From: JBBSBL01 sp046330255 | Lineage (GTDB): Bacteria > Actinomycetota > Thermoleophilia > Solirubrobacterales > Solirubrobacteraceae | DNA length: 64,000 nt | Assembly (NCBI GenBank): GCA_046330255.1 | Contig: JAXLTC010000002.1 | Location: 744,001 to 808,000 of the forward strand | Direction: 5' to 3' | Part shown: one piece after another, positions 24,354-32,424 of the stretch | Layout: the number at the start of each line of letters is the position of its first letter | Position numbering within the stretch: position 1 is the first letter of the stretch | Program-made: the position numbers and the translations under genes | The notes under the pieces: model-generated | Database searches by the model: none | Told to the model about the DNA's origin: nothing | What the model saw: only the letters and a program-made list of their open reading frames with translations

Positions 24354-25076
24354 TCAGGAGGCCCTGGCGGCGCCGTCGAGCGAGGCGCTGCGCGGCCGGT
24401 AGCGGTAGCCGAAGCCCCGCACGGTCTCCAGCGGGCCACCGTGGCCGGCATCCCAGCCCAGCTTCCGACGCAGGTAGCCGACGTAGAGCTTCACCTGGTC
24501 GGCCGCGACCGTGTCCGGGTCGCCCCAGACAAGCTCCAGCACCTGCTCGCGGCTCAGCACCTGGTTCGGGTGGCGGACGAACGCGGCGAGCAGGCGGAAC
24601 TCGAGCGGCGTGAGCGCCACCGTCTGGCCGTCGGCGACCACCTCGCGGCTCGCGAAGTCGATCGAGACCTCGCCGTCCGCGTAGGCCTCGCGGACCTCCG
24701 GCGCCGAGGGCGAACGCCGCAGCAGCGCCTCGACGCGAGCGAGCAGCTCCTGGCGGCCGAAGGGCTTGGTGACGTAGTCGTCGGCGCCCGCCTTCAGCCC
24801 GCGGACCTTGTCCATCTCGGCGGCGCGTGCGGTCAGCATCAGCACCGGCACGTCGCTCAGGTCCCGGATCCGCTCGAGCGTCTGCCACCCGTCGAGCTCG
24901 GGCATCGTGACGTCGAGGACGACCAGGCTCGGCTTGCCGGCGTGCAGCCGCTGCAGGGCTTCCGGCCCGCTTGCCGCCTCCGTGACCACGAAGCCGGCGC
25001 GCTCGAGCAGGATCCGGATCAGCCGCCGGACGTCCTGCTCGTCGTCGACCACGAGGATGTTCGCGCGCTCCGTCAT
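24354..25076 (-). CDS. OmpR/PhoB-type response regulator
   Basis: Protein of 240 residues. The receiver domain has the acidic pair in VVDDEQDV, the phospho-acceptor Asp in LVVLDVTMPELDGW (about residue 54), Thr in MLTARA and Lys in DDYVTKPFG. The winged-helix DNA-binding domain has LTPLEFRLLAAFVRHPNQVLSR and ETVRGFGYRYRP. All phosphotransfer residues are intact. The ATG lies inside the AT-rich motif shared with the rpoD upstream region, so autoregulation at that site is possible. The likely partner is the convergent histidine kinase. Confidence 0.92.
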   Translation of the reverse strand: MTERANILVVDDEQDVRRLIRILLERAGFVVTEAASGPEALQRLHAGKPSLVVLDVTMPELDGWQTLERIRDLSDVPVLMLTARAAEMDKVRGLKAGADDYVTKPFGRQELLARVEALLRRSPSAPEVREAYADGEVSIDFASREVVADGQTVALTPLEFRLLAAFVRHPNQVLSREQVLELVWGDPDTVAADQVKLYVGYLRRKLGWDAGHGGPLETVRGFGYRYRPRSASLDGAARAS

Positions 25077-25090
25077 ACGGTTCTCATACC
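25075..25090 (-). promoter_or_regulatory. AT-rich motif GGTATGAGAACCGTAT at the response-regulator start
   Basis: It differs in one of 16 bases from the site upstream of rpoD (15983-15998), in the same orientation relative to the gene. It overlaps the start codon of the OmpR regulator. Confidence 0.45.
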
Positions 25091-25135
25091 AGATTCCTGC
25101 GGTTTGCCGCTCTTCACGCTGAATGATCGACCGCC

Positions 25136-25513
25136 GTGGCGAGAGTCTTGATCGCTGAACCGACTCCTGAGATCCGCCTGCTGCTCGAACGGGCGGTGGA
25201 GCGCCTGGGACACGTGCACGTCGCGCATACCCGCGACGGCGCGGACGCGCCCCCGGACGCCGACGTCCTGCTGCTCGAGCCGGCGCTCACCGGCGGATTC
25301 GAGCTTGCCCGCGCGCTGCGCGAGCGGCGCCCGGACGCGCAGATCGTGGTCTGCAGCATCTACCCGCCCAGCAAGGAGGTCATCGCGCTGGGGCTCGCGG
25401 CGCATCTCGAGAAGCCCTTCACCCGCGAGGCGCTCGAGGGCGCGCTGACCGTCGCCGCGCAGCGGGCCGGCGTCCCCAGCCGCCCGCACCTGCGGCTGTG
25501 CGAAGCCGGCTGA
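25136..25513 (+). CDS. Stand-alone degenerate receiver (pseudo-response regulator)
   Basis: Single receiver-like domain of 125 residues with no output domain. The first strand reads VLIAEPTPEIRLLL, so the acidic pair is reduced to one Glu. The phosphorylation site strand reads DVLLLEPAL, placing Glu where Asp is expected. The strand 5 lysine is kept (HLEKPFTREAL). Glu at that position can mimic permanent phosphorylation in receivers, so a phosphorylation-independent binding role is inferred. It is divergent from the OmpR regulator. Confidence 0.72.
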   Translation: MARVLIAEPTPEIRLLLERAVERLGHVHVAHTRDGADAPPDADVLLLEPALTGGFELARALRERRPDAQIVVCSIYPPSKEVIALGLAAHLEKPFTREALEGALTVAAQRAGVPSRPHLRLCEAG

Positions 25514-25557
25514 CGGGCCCGGCGCGGTCGTCCTCACGCCTCGCGACCGGACGGACG

Positions 25558-25563
25558 TAGACT
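25558..25563 (+). promoter_or_regulatory. Putative leaderless -10 element (TAGACT)
   Basis: Seven bases before GTG 25571; no Shine-Dalgarno site between. Confidence 0.5.
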
Positions 25564-25570
25564 GCGCGCC

Positions 25571-26509
25571 GTGCGCGCCGCGATCGTCCAGGCCTACGGC
25601 GAGGCGCCGTCGGTCGGCGAGCTCGCCCTACCGGCGCCGGAGGACGGTCAGGAGCTCGTCGATGTGGAGCTCGCAGGACTGAACCCCGTCGACGTCTGGA
25701 TCGCGTCGGGGACATACCACGCCGGCGCCCCGGCACTGCCCTACGTGGCAGGGCGCGAGGGGATCGGGCGCACCGCGAAGGGCGAGCGCATCTACTTCGA
25801 CGGCCCGGTCCCCCCTTCGGGCGCGCTGGCGGAGCGGGCCGTGGTGTCGTCCTCCTCGCTGCTCCCGCTGCCCGCCGGCGTGGACGCCGGGCTGGCCCTG
25901 GCCTGCGGCATCGCCGGCCTCGCGGCCTGGCTGGCCCTGGAGTGGCGCGCGGAGCTGCGGCCGGGCGAGAAGGTGCTGGTGCTCGGGGCGAGCGGCACCG
26001 TGGGACGCATCGCCGTGCAGGCCGCGCGGCTGCTCGGGGCGGGACGGGTCGTCGCGGCGGCACGCGACCGCGAGGCGCTGGCCGAGCTCGCCCGCTCCGG
26101 CGCGGACGCGACCGTGCCCCTCGACGCCGGCGGGGACCTGGTGGCGGCGCTGCGGGACGCGTGCCAGGGTGGCCCCGACGTGACGGTCGATCCCCTGTGG
26201 GGCGCGCCGGCCGCTGCCGCGATCGACGCCGCCGCCGTCGAGGCGAGGCACGTGCAGCTCGGGAGCTCGGCCGGCGCGACCGCGGAGATCTCCTCGGCCT
26301 CCGTGCGCGGGAAGCGCCTGCGGATCCTCGGTCACCTGAACGCCGCCGCGCCGCCCGAGGTGCGCGCCGCCGCGTTCACGAGGATGCTCGGGCACGCCGC
26401 GCGCGGCGAGATCGCGGTCCCGGTCGAGCGGGTGCCGCTCGACCGGATCGCCGAGGCCTGGGAGCGCCAGCGGACCGCGCCCGGCGTCAAGCTCGCGATC
26501 GAGCCCTGA
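25571..26509 (+). CDS. Quinone oxidoreductase-like MDR protein (zinc-free)
   Basis: NADPH-dependent medium-chain reductase of 312 residues. The N-terminal GroES-like part has GLNPVDVWIASGTYH and YVAGREGIG. The nucleotide-binding motif is VLVLGASGTVGRIAVQAARLLGA-like (AxGxxG). Neither the catalytic Cys/His zinc site nor the structural four-Cys lobe is present, as in zeta-crystallin-type quinone oxidoreductases. The substrate is unknown. GTG 25571 is supported by TAGACT 7 bases upstream. The gene is followed by repeat element 3. Confidence 0.84.
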   Translation: MRAAIVQAYGEAPSVGELALPAPEDGQELVDVELAGLNPVDVWIASGTYHAGAPALPYVAGREGIGRTAKGERIYFDGPVPPSGALAERAVVSSSSLLPLPAGVDAGLALACGIAGLAAWLALEWRAELRPGEKVLVLGASGTVGRIAVQAARLLGAGRVVAAARDREALAELARSGADATVPLDAGGDLVAALRDACQGGPDVTVDPLWGAPAAAAIDAAAVEARHVQLGSSAGATAEISSASVRGKRLRILGHLNAAAPPEVRAAAFTRMLGHAARGEIAVPVERVPLDRIAEAWERQRTAPGVKLAIEP

Positions 26510-26593
26510 GCGGGCGGGCGCCGCCTGCCCTACCCGCGGCCGTGGGCCTCCGTGCCCCCCGCGCCCGTGGTGCTACGCGATCCCGGGGGGGTC

Positions 26594-26778
26594 GGTGGTA
26601 GCGAACGGCGGCAACGAAGGAACCACGAACCGGCCGCCGGAGCCCGACAGCGCCGCGAGAGTGCAATCGACCCCGCTATACGCAGACAATCGCACTCTCG
26701 CGAACGGCCCGCCCCGCACGACAGCCGAACGCCTCCTTCCTGGCCGCAGTTCACCACGCGACGGACAACCCGCAGCAC
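26594..26778 (+). repeat. Dispersed intergenic repeat, element 3 (arm - hairpin B - inverted arm)
   Basis: Occupies most of the gap 26510-26824 between two convergent genes. The arm GCGAACGGCGGCAACGAAGG (26601-26620) is followed by hairpin B at 26654-26702. There CGCGAGAGTGC and GCACTCTCGCG pair perfectly and the centre ATCGACCCCGCTATACGCAG matches element 2. The inverted arm TGGCCGCAGTTCACC lies near 26741-26755, with an ACGGACAACCCGCAGCACC tail. The end CGGGCGCCCGAGCGTT at 26793 resembles the tandem-repeat unit near 5103. Confidence 0.78.
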
Positions 26779-26824
26779 CCCGGCTGACTCCCGGGCGCCC
26801 GAGCGTTCAGCAAGCCCGCGGGCG

Positions 26825-28201
26825 CTAGGCCGCCGGCAGCGGCGGGGTCAGCCCCTCGGCGCGGCAGCGTGCGAGCCCCGGGCCCAGCGGCGGCCCCGGC
26901 GGCAGCCGCGGCGGGGTGCGGAAGGCCGGCCTGCGGAAGTCGAAGTAGTCGGTCATCGGGTGCGCGTTGGCGTCGCGCCAGGTCATCGCCGGCAGGTTCC
27001 ACTTGCGCTCGATGAACGCCAGGATCGAGGTGTGGTCCTGCACGTGGCGCGAGACGTAGTTCGCTCGCGACCACGGTGAGACGACGATCATCGGGACGCG
27101 GAAGCCGTAGCGGTCGTAGGTGCCCGGGATGTCGCCGGGGGCGAGGCGGGGACGGGTGGAGTCGGGCGGGATCGCGCGCGGGGGCGGGACGTGGTCGTAG
27201 TAGCCGCCGTGCTCGTCGTAGGTCAGGAACAGCGCGGTGCGCGACCAGTTGGGCGAGCGCATCAGCGCGGCGACGACGTCGTGGACGAAGCGCTCGCCGA
27301 CCTGGACGTCCTGCGGGTTCTCCTCGCTCGTCGTCTGGTAGTCGGGGTCGATCAGCGTGACCGCCGGCAGCCGGCCCGCCCGGGCGTCGGCGAAGAAGTG
27401 CTCGATCTTCACGATGTTCTTGCCGTAGCGAGTGCTTCCGCCGCGCAGGATCTGGGGGATGATCAGCGTGCTCGGCACCTGCTGGTAGTAGTTGCGCCAA
27501 CTGATGCGGTGCCTGTCGAGGCGGTCGAAGATCGTGCCGTTCGGCGGCGGGTAGCGGCCGAGCTCGCTGTTGAGGGTCGCGGTCGTTCCGCTGGCGGTCG
27601 CGGCGAACAGGAAGCGGCGGTTCGGGTAGGTCTGCGCGAGACAGGACTGGAAGTAGCGCTCGCCGACCGGGAACCGCGCCGCCAGCGAGTAGGTGACCGG
27701 GAGGTCTCGCTCGTCCCAGTACCACATCGCCACCGGGCCGCTCGCGCGCACGAAGCCGTCGTTGCGCCCGCGGTCCCAGGAGATGTGGCTGCGGTTCCAG
27801 TCCTGGCCGGGCTCTCCGCTGAGCTGACACGGCGAGGGAGCGCGGGAGGCGGTCACGCGGCGCCCCGCGGAGTCCCGGTTGAAGTTGCGCGGGCGCCCGC
27901 CGCGGTCGAAGCGGAAGCCGTCGAGCCCTCGCCGCGAGCGCGCGCGCCGGGGCAGCATCCCGAGCAGGTTGTCGAAGGAGTGGTTCTCCATCATCAGGAT
28001 CACCACGTGCTCGATCTGGGGCATCGTCTCGCTGCCCTCGCGCCTGCGCGGGAACGGCCTGCTGCCGGGGCGCCTCAGACGCGACAACTCGGCGACCGGG
28101 CGGGCCCACGCCGGGAGCGCGCCCGAGCCGGCCAGCGCCGCTGCGGCCGCCGCGCCTCCGCGCAGCGCCGCCCTCCGCGTGATCGGCGCCTCTTCCCACA
28201 T
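26825..28201 (-). CDS. Tat-exported phosphoesterase family protein (phospholipase C / acid phosphatase type)
   Basis: Protein of 458 residues with a twin-arginine signal (ITRRAALRGGAAAAAALAG). The phosphoesterase (PF04185) fold follows, with the metal-binding and nucleophile block HVVILMMENHSFDNLLG (about residues 64-80), TLIDPDYQ, and the second metal site YDEHGGYYDHVPPP. Relatives include PlcC-type phospholipases C and AcpA acid phosphatase, which cleave phosphate esters outside the cell. The C-terminal lipid-binding domains of true PlcN/PlcH are absent. The ATG lies 10 bases after TAGGCT. Confidence 0.88.
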   Translation of the reverse strand: MWEEAPITRRAALRGGAAAAAALAGSGALPAWARPVAELSRLRRPGSRPFPRRREGSETMPQIEHVVILMMENHSFDNLLGMLPRRARSRRGLDGFRFDRGGRPRNFNRDSAGRRVTASRAPSPCQLSGEPGQDWNRSHISWDRGRNDGFVRASGPVAMWYWDERDLPVTYSLAARFPVGERYFQSCLAQTYPNRRFLFAATASGTTATLNSELGRYPPPNGTIFDRLDRHRISWRNYYQQVPSTLIIPQILRGGSTRYGKNIVKIEHFFADARAGRLPAVTLIDPDYQTTSEENPQDVQVGERFVHDVVAALMRSPNWSRTALFLTYDEHGGYYDHVPPPRAIPPDSTRPRLAPGDIPGTYDRYGFRVPMIVVSPWSRANYVSRHVQDHTSILAFIERKWNLPAMTWRDANAHPMTDYFDFRRPAFRTPPRLPPGPPLGPGLARCRAEGLTPPLPAA

Positions 28202-28211
28202 GGCGGGCGGG

Positions 28212-28217
28212 AGCCTA
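28212..28217 (-). promoter_or_regulatory. Putative -10 element (TAGGCT)
   Basis: TAnnnT hexamer 10 bases before ATG 28201 of the phosphoesterase gene, with only C/G-rich sequence between. Confidence 0.4.
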
Positions 28218-28282
28218 GTCGGACCGCGGCGAAGGCGCGCCGGTCGCGTCGAGCGTCCGGCCCGGAGCCGCCGAGCGGCCGC

Positions 28283-29533
28283 TCAGTCGCCCAGAACGAG
28301 CGCGAGCCGCCGCTCGAGGGCGTCCGCGAGCACGCCGCGCACCGGCCCCTCCTCGAAGCGCTCCACGAGCGCGGCGAGAAAGCCCTCGATCACCAGCCGC
28401 TTGGCCTGCGGCTCGCGCAGGCCGCGCGAGCGCAGGTAGAAGAGCTGCTCTGCGTCGATCTGCGCGATGGCCGCCGCGTGCGTGCAGCGCACGTCGTCGG
28501 CCTCGATCTCCAGGCCGGGGATCGCGTCGGCGTGGGCGCGCTTGGAGAGCAGCAGGTTCCGGCTCTCCTGGAACGCGTCCGTCTGCTGCGCGCCCGGATC
28601 GACGCGGATCATCCCGCGCCAGACCGAGGTCGAGCGATCGGAGAGCACGCCGCGGAAGGCGAGGTCCGAGGTCGTGTGGTGGGCGGCGTGCTCCTGGGTG
28701 GTGTCGAAGTCGAGGTGCTGGCGGCGGTGGCCCGCGTATGCGCCGGTGACCTTCGCGTCCGCGCCGGGGCCGGCGAGCTTGGTCTCCATCCGCACCCGCC
28801 CGTGACCCGAGCCGAAGCCGAGCGCGACCCAGTCGAGCGACCCCTGCGCTCCGACCTCGGCGCGGTGAGAGCCGAGGATCCAGCTGCGCTCGGAGAGCTG
28901 CTGGCCGCTGACGTAGCGCAGGTGCGCGTCGTCGCCGACGACCAGCTCGACGGTCGTGTTGAAGAGCGCGTCGAGATCCGGTGAGGCCGACAGGGCCTGC
29001 TCCCAGACCTCCGCGCGCGCGCCCGTCTCGAGGACCACGAGCGTTCGCCAGGCGAGCGCGCTGCGCTCGGCCTCCTGCGTCACGGTCAGCACGATCGGCG
29101 CCTCGACGCTCACGCCCTCGGGCACGTGCACGAACGCCCCGCCGCTGAAGCCGGCCTCGTTGCGGGCGGCGAAGACGTCGTCGGGCGCCACCACGCTGCC
29201 GAGGCGCTTCTCGACCAGGTCGGGGTGGCGCGCGGCCGCCTCGGCGAGCGGCGCGACGATCACGCCCTCTGGCAACTCGCCCTCGACGAGCACGGTCTTC
29301 CCGTCGACCTGCGTCAGGCGAATCGCGCCGGAGAGGCCGGTGAAGATCTCCTCGACCCGCTCGGCCGCCGCCGTGCCGCCGCCGTTCGCCGGCGAGTAGG
29401 CGTCGAGCTCCAACCCGGTGAGGTCGGTGAACTCCCAGCCGGGGCGGCCCTTGAACTCGGGCAGCCCGAGCTCCAGCGCGCGCTTGCCGGCGGCGGCCCG
29501 CCGGTCCGCAAGCCAGGCGGGCTCCGCCTCCAC
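28283..29533 (-). CDS. sufD: Fe-S cluster assembly protein SufD
   Basis: Protein of 416 residues, beta-helix core of the SufBC2D scaffold on which iron-sulfur clusters are built. SufD features are GRPGWEFTDLTGLEL at the N-terminus, GFSGGAFVHVPEGVSVE in the middle, and the C-terminal block FQESRNLLLSKRAHADAIPGLEIEADDVRCTHAAAIAQID. This block is shared with SufB and ends in the EEQLFYLxSRG-type motif (here AEQLFYLRSRGL). GTG 29533 is chosen, with a GCGGGGCGA site upstream, 11 bases after the sufB stop. It is the last gene of the minus-strand suf cluster. Confidence 0.93.
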   Translation of the reverse strand: MEAEPAWLADRRAAAGKRALELGLPEFKGRPGWEFTDLTGLELDAYSPANGGGTAAAERVEEIFTGLSGAIRLTQVDGKTVLVEGELPEGVIVAPLAEAAARHPDLVEKRLGSVVAPDDVFAARNEAGFSGGAFVHVPEGVSVEAPIVLTVTQEAERSALAWRTLVVLETGARAEVWEQALSASPDLDALFNTTVELVVGDDAHLRYVSGQQLSERSWILGSHRAEVGAQGSLDWVALGFGSGHGRVRMETKLAGPGADAKVTGAYAGHRRQHLDFDTTQEHAAHHTTSDLAFRGVLSDRSTSVWRGMIRVDPGAQQTDAFQESRNLLLSKRAHADAIPGLEIEADDVRCTHAAAIAQIDAEQLFYLRSRGLREPQAKRLVIEGFLAALVERFEEGPVRGVLADALERRLALVLGD

Positions 29534-29544
29534 CGTCGCCCCGC

Positions 29545-31002
29545 TCAACCAATGCTCCCTTCCATCTGGAGCTCGATGAGGCGGTTCATCTCGACGGCGT
29601 ACTCCATCGGCAGCTCCTTGACGATCGGCTCGATGAAGCCGTTGACGATCAGCTTGGAGGCGTCTTCCTCGCCGATCCCATGAGACATGAGGTAGAAGAG
29701 CTGCTCCTCCCCCACCTTCGAGACGGTCGCCTCGTGGCCGACGTTGACGTCGTCCTCCGAGATCCGGATCGTCGGGTAGGTGTCCGAGCGGCTGTTCTCG
29801 TCGAGCAGCAGCGCGTCGCACACCACCTTGGAGCGCGCCTCGGTGGCGCCCTTGGCGACCTCCAGCAGGCCGCGGTAGCTGGAGCGCCCGCCGTCCTTGG
29901 AGATCGACTTGGCGAAGATGTTCGAGGTCGTCCGCGGCGCCACGTGGATGATCTTGCCGCCCGCGTCCTGGTGCTGGCCGTGACCCGCGAACGCGATCGA
30001 GAGGATCTCACCGTGAGCGCGCTCCCCCATCAGGTACACGCTCGGGTACTTCATCGTGAGCTTGGAGCCCAGGTTGCAGTCCACCCACTCTACGGTCGCA
30101 TCTCGTTGTGCGACCGCCCGCTTGGTGACCAGGTTGAACACGTTCGGCGACCAGTTCTGGACGGTCGTGTAGCGGATACGCGCACCTGGCTTGGCGATCA
30201 GCTCGACGACGGCGGAGTGCAGTGAATCCGAGGAGTAAGTAGGTGCCGTGCACCCCTCGACGTAGTGAACATACGATCCCTCGTCGGCGATGATCAGCGT
30301 GCGCTCGAACTGGCCCATGTTCTCGGTGTTGATCCGGAAGTAGGCCTGCAGCGGCATCTCGACGTGCACGCCGGGCGGCACGTAGACGAACGAGCCCCCG
30401 GACCAGACCGCCGAGTTCAGCGCCGCCAGCTTGTTGTCGTTCGGCGGGATGATCGTGGCGAAGTGCTCGCGCACGAGGTCCTCGTGCTCGCGCAGGCCGG
30501 AGTCCATGTCGAGGAAGACGACTCCCTGCTTCTCCAGGTCCTCGCGCACCTGGTGGTAGACGACCTCGGACTCGTACTGCGCGCCGACGCCGGCGAGGAA
30601 CTTGCGCTCGGCCTCGGGGATGCCGAGGCGGTCGAAGGTCTTCTTGACGTCCTCGGGGACCTCGTCCCAGGAGCGCTCGGCGCGCTCGGACGCGCGCACG
30701 AAGTAGTGGATGTCGTCGAAGTCGACCTCGGCGAGCATCGGCGAGCCCCACGTCGGCATCGGACGTGCGAGGAAGTGATCGAGCGCCTTCAGGCGGAACT
30801 CGCGCATCCAGGCGGGCTCGGACTTGAACTCGGAGATCTTGGTGACGAGCTCGCGGCTGAGCCCCTTCGGCGCCTTGTAGAGGTAGTTCTCCGGGTCGTG
30901 GAAGCCGAAGCGCTCCTCGTAGTCGGCGTTGATGTCGCGCAGCGCCTCGTTCTCCTCGGGCTCCGTGGCGGTCGGCGCGGCGTCGGGCTCGAGCGGTGCC
31001 AT
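29545..31002 (-). CDS. sufB: Fe-S cluster assembly protein SufB
   Basis: Scaffold subunit of 485 residues. It has ENYLYKAPKGLSRELV near the N-terminus, KKTFDRLGIPEAERKFLAGVGAQYESE, and CTAPTYSSDSLHSAVVEL with the SufB cysteine. ENSRSDTYPTIRISEDDVNVGHEATVSKVGEEQLFYL carries the conserved C-terminal His and Glu ligands. It partners SufC and SufD. The upstream Rieske gene stop overlaps a GTG at 31008; ATG 31002 is taken because GGAGG lies 10 bases before it. Translation is probably coupled to the ferredoxin either way. Confidence 0.95.
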   Translation of the reverse strand: MAPLEPDAAPTATEPEENEALRDINADYEERFGFHDPENYLYKAPKGLSRELVTKISEFKSEPAWMREFRLKALDHFLARPMPTWGSPMLAEVDFDDIHYFVRASERAERSWDEVPEDVKKTFDRLGIPEAERKFLAGVGAQYESEVVYHQVREDLEKQGVVFLDMDSGLREHEDLVREHFATIIPPNDNKLAALNSAVWSGGSFVYVPPGVHVEMPLQAYFRINTENMGQFERTLIIADEGSYVHYVEGCTAPTYSSDSLHSAVVELIAKPGARIRYTTVQNWSPNVFNLVTKRAVAQRDATVEWVDCNLGSKLTMKYPSVYLMGERAHGEILSIAFAGHGQHQDAGGKIIHVAPRTTSNIFAKSISKDGGRSSYRGLLEVAKGATEARSKVVCDALLLDENSRSDTYPTIRISEDDVNVGHEATVSKVGEEQLFYLMSHGIGEEDASKLIVNGFIEPIVKELPMEYAVEMNRLIELQMEGSIG

Positions 31003-31004
31003 GG

Positions 31005-31322
31005 TCACGAGACCTCCAGCTTGATCGTGTCGCCCTCCACGGTCACCGGGAACGTGTCCACCGGCTCGTAGGCGGGCAGGGTGAGCGGCTTTCCGGTTCT
31101 GAGGTCGAACAGCGAGCCGTGGCGCGGGCACTCGACGGTGCAATGGCGCTCGTCGAGCTCACCCTCGGCGAGCGGCCCGTTGTCGTGGGAGCAGCGGTCC
31201 TCGATCGCGTAGTAGCTGCCCCCGCAGTTGAAGACGCCGATCTCGAGGTCCTCCCATTCGACCAGCCGCCGCTCGCCGGGCGGGAGCTCGGCCACGGGGC
31301 AGACATCGATGATCTCGGGCAC
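31005..31322 (-). CDS. Rieske-type [2Fe-2S] ferredoxin of the suf cluster
   Basis: Soluble Rieske protein of 105 residues. The ligands are CSH (in DRCSHDNGPLAEG) and CPRH (in VECPRHGSLFDL), the standard C-x-H ... C-x2-H set. It resembles the non-haem oxygenase ferredoxin (BphF/NirD-like) subunits that often sit inside actinobacterial suf operons, where an electron-donor role in cluster assembly is assumed rather than shown. The GTG start lies about 11 bases after TAGGAC. Its stop overlaps the sufB start region. Confidence 0.9.
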   Translation of the reverse strand: MPEIIDVCPVAELPPGERRLVEWEDLEIGVFNCGGSYYAIEDRCSHDNGPLAEGELDERHCTVECPRHGSLFDLRTGKPLTLPAYEPVDTFPVTVEGDTIKLEVS

Positions 31323-31367
31323 GGTTCGCTGAAGTCCTAGCGCTTTGATCGGATTTCTGCCGCCAGT

Positions 31368-32327
31368 CTATCGAGCGCCCGCGCCGAGCAGCGCGCGCAG
31401 GTGGCGGGCGACCTCGCCGGGGCGGACGTCCAGCTCGCGCCAGGTGATCCGGACCACGCGCCAGCCGGCCGCCGTCAGCCGCCTGTCCCGCGTGCGGTCG
31501 GCCTCGAACTGCGCGCGGGTGTGGTGGGTGGCGCGGCCGTCGAGCTCGACGACCAGGCGAGCGACGGGCCACTGGCAGTCGACCCTGGGCGCGAAGCCGG
31601 GTAGGGGAATCGTCGCATTGACCAGCGGCCGTGGCAGGCCGTGGACGTCGAGGAACGGCAGGAAACGGCGCTCGAGCGCGCTTTCGGTGACACGGGCGCC
31701 GTCGTCGAGGTCGGCGAGGACTTCGCGCAGCCGGCCCCTGCCGCGGACGGTCGGGTGGCGGCGCAGGAGCAGGTCGAGCTCGCGTCCGTCGAACAGCCGC
31801 AGGACCTCCGCCTCGTTCACGGCCTTGGCGAGCGCCGTGCGATCCAGGATGGCGGCGAGATCGAGCAGGGTCCGCATCGGGCTGGTGACCGGAACCGCTT
31901 CATGGGAGGTGCATTCGCCGGGGTGCAGCCGGCACCGACGCGCGAGGACGCCCTCGACCGCGCGCGGGCCCGGAGCGATCACCTCGGAGCGGGGAGCCGA
32001 CCGCCGGCGCAGGCCCCAGAGCGCCGCCGCGGACCGGCCCGCGAGAACGGCGCCGGGGCCGCAGGCAAGCACCGCCGCGAGCCACCATCCTTCCCGCCGC
32101 AGCGCCCGGTGGCCGACCGCGTAGACGCCGCGGTGGAGCGGCACGAGCAGGCCGCTCTCCACCCTGTGATCGACCTGCTTCGAGGTGACGCCGAGCCCCA
32201 CGATCTGCCTGCGGGTCACGACGCCGTGTTGCCCTGACGCCACGGCCACGATCTCGGAGTCTGCGCGCGTGCCGAGTGGGTAAGTTCGACCCCCTGTGAG
32301 GGGGTCAGGCTTACCCACTTGCGGCAT
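31368..32327 (-). CDS. AbiEi-like winged helix plus DUF559 endonuclease-like protein
   Basis: Protein of 319 residues. The N-terminal winged-helix module QHGVVTRRQIVGLGVTSKQVDHRV...RGVYAVG resembles AbiEi antitoxin N-domains. A middle region contains TSPMRTLLDLA. The C-terminal DUF559/Vsr-like nuclease fold has RVDCQWPVARLVVELDGRATHHTRAQFEADRTRDRRL, with the PD-(D/E)xK-type Asp and Glu. Such proteins are abundant in Solirubrobacterales and their role is unproven. It splits sufU from the Rieske/sufBD genes. ATG 32327 lies within a strong hairpin; GTG 32249 or 32243 would place the hairpin in the leader. Confidence 0.78.
   Translation of the reverse strand: MPQVGKPDPLTGGRTYPLGTRADSEIVAVASGQHGVVTRRQIVGLGVTSKQVDHRVESGLLVPLHRGVYAVGHRALRREGWWLAAVLACGPGAVLAGRSAAALWGLRRRSAPRSEVIAPGPRAVEGVLARRCRLHPGECTSHEAVPVTSPMRTLLDLAAILDRTALAKAVNEAEVLRLFDGRELDLLLRRHPTVRGRGRLREVLADLDDGARVTESALERRFLPFLDVHGLPRPLVNATIPLPGFAPRVDCQWPVARLVVELDGRATHHTRAQFEADRTRDRRLTAAGWRVVRITWRELDVRPGEVARHLRALLGAGAR
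32275..32319. repeat. 45-base near-perfect palindrome at the DUF559 gene start
   Basis: AGTGGGTAAG pairs with CTTACCCACT (10 bp) and GACCCCCT with AGGGGGTC (8 bp), separated by a 3/3 internal loop around a GTG triloop. It sits between sufU and the DUF559 protein. It could be a terminator, a repetitive palindrome or the edge of an insertion. Confidence 0.7.
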
Positions 32328-32424
32328 GGGCCCGACGGTGACAGCCCAAACCGCACGTGTGGGGCGCTCTTCGTTGTGCCTTTGACGCGGAGAACCACTG
32401 CGGCGCCCGAGCCGCTCGCGGCCC

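Noticed and set aside
26510..26824. Mobile element insertion with a transposase
   Set aside because: Only the short repeat element is present; no transposase frame or target duplication was seen.
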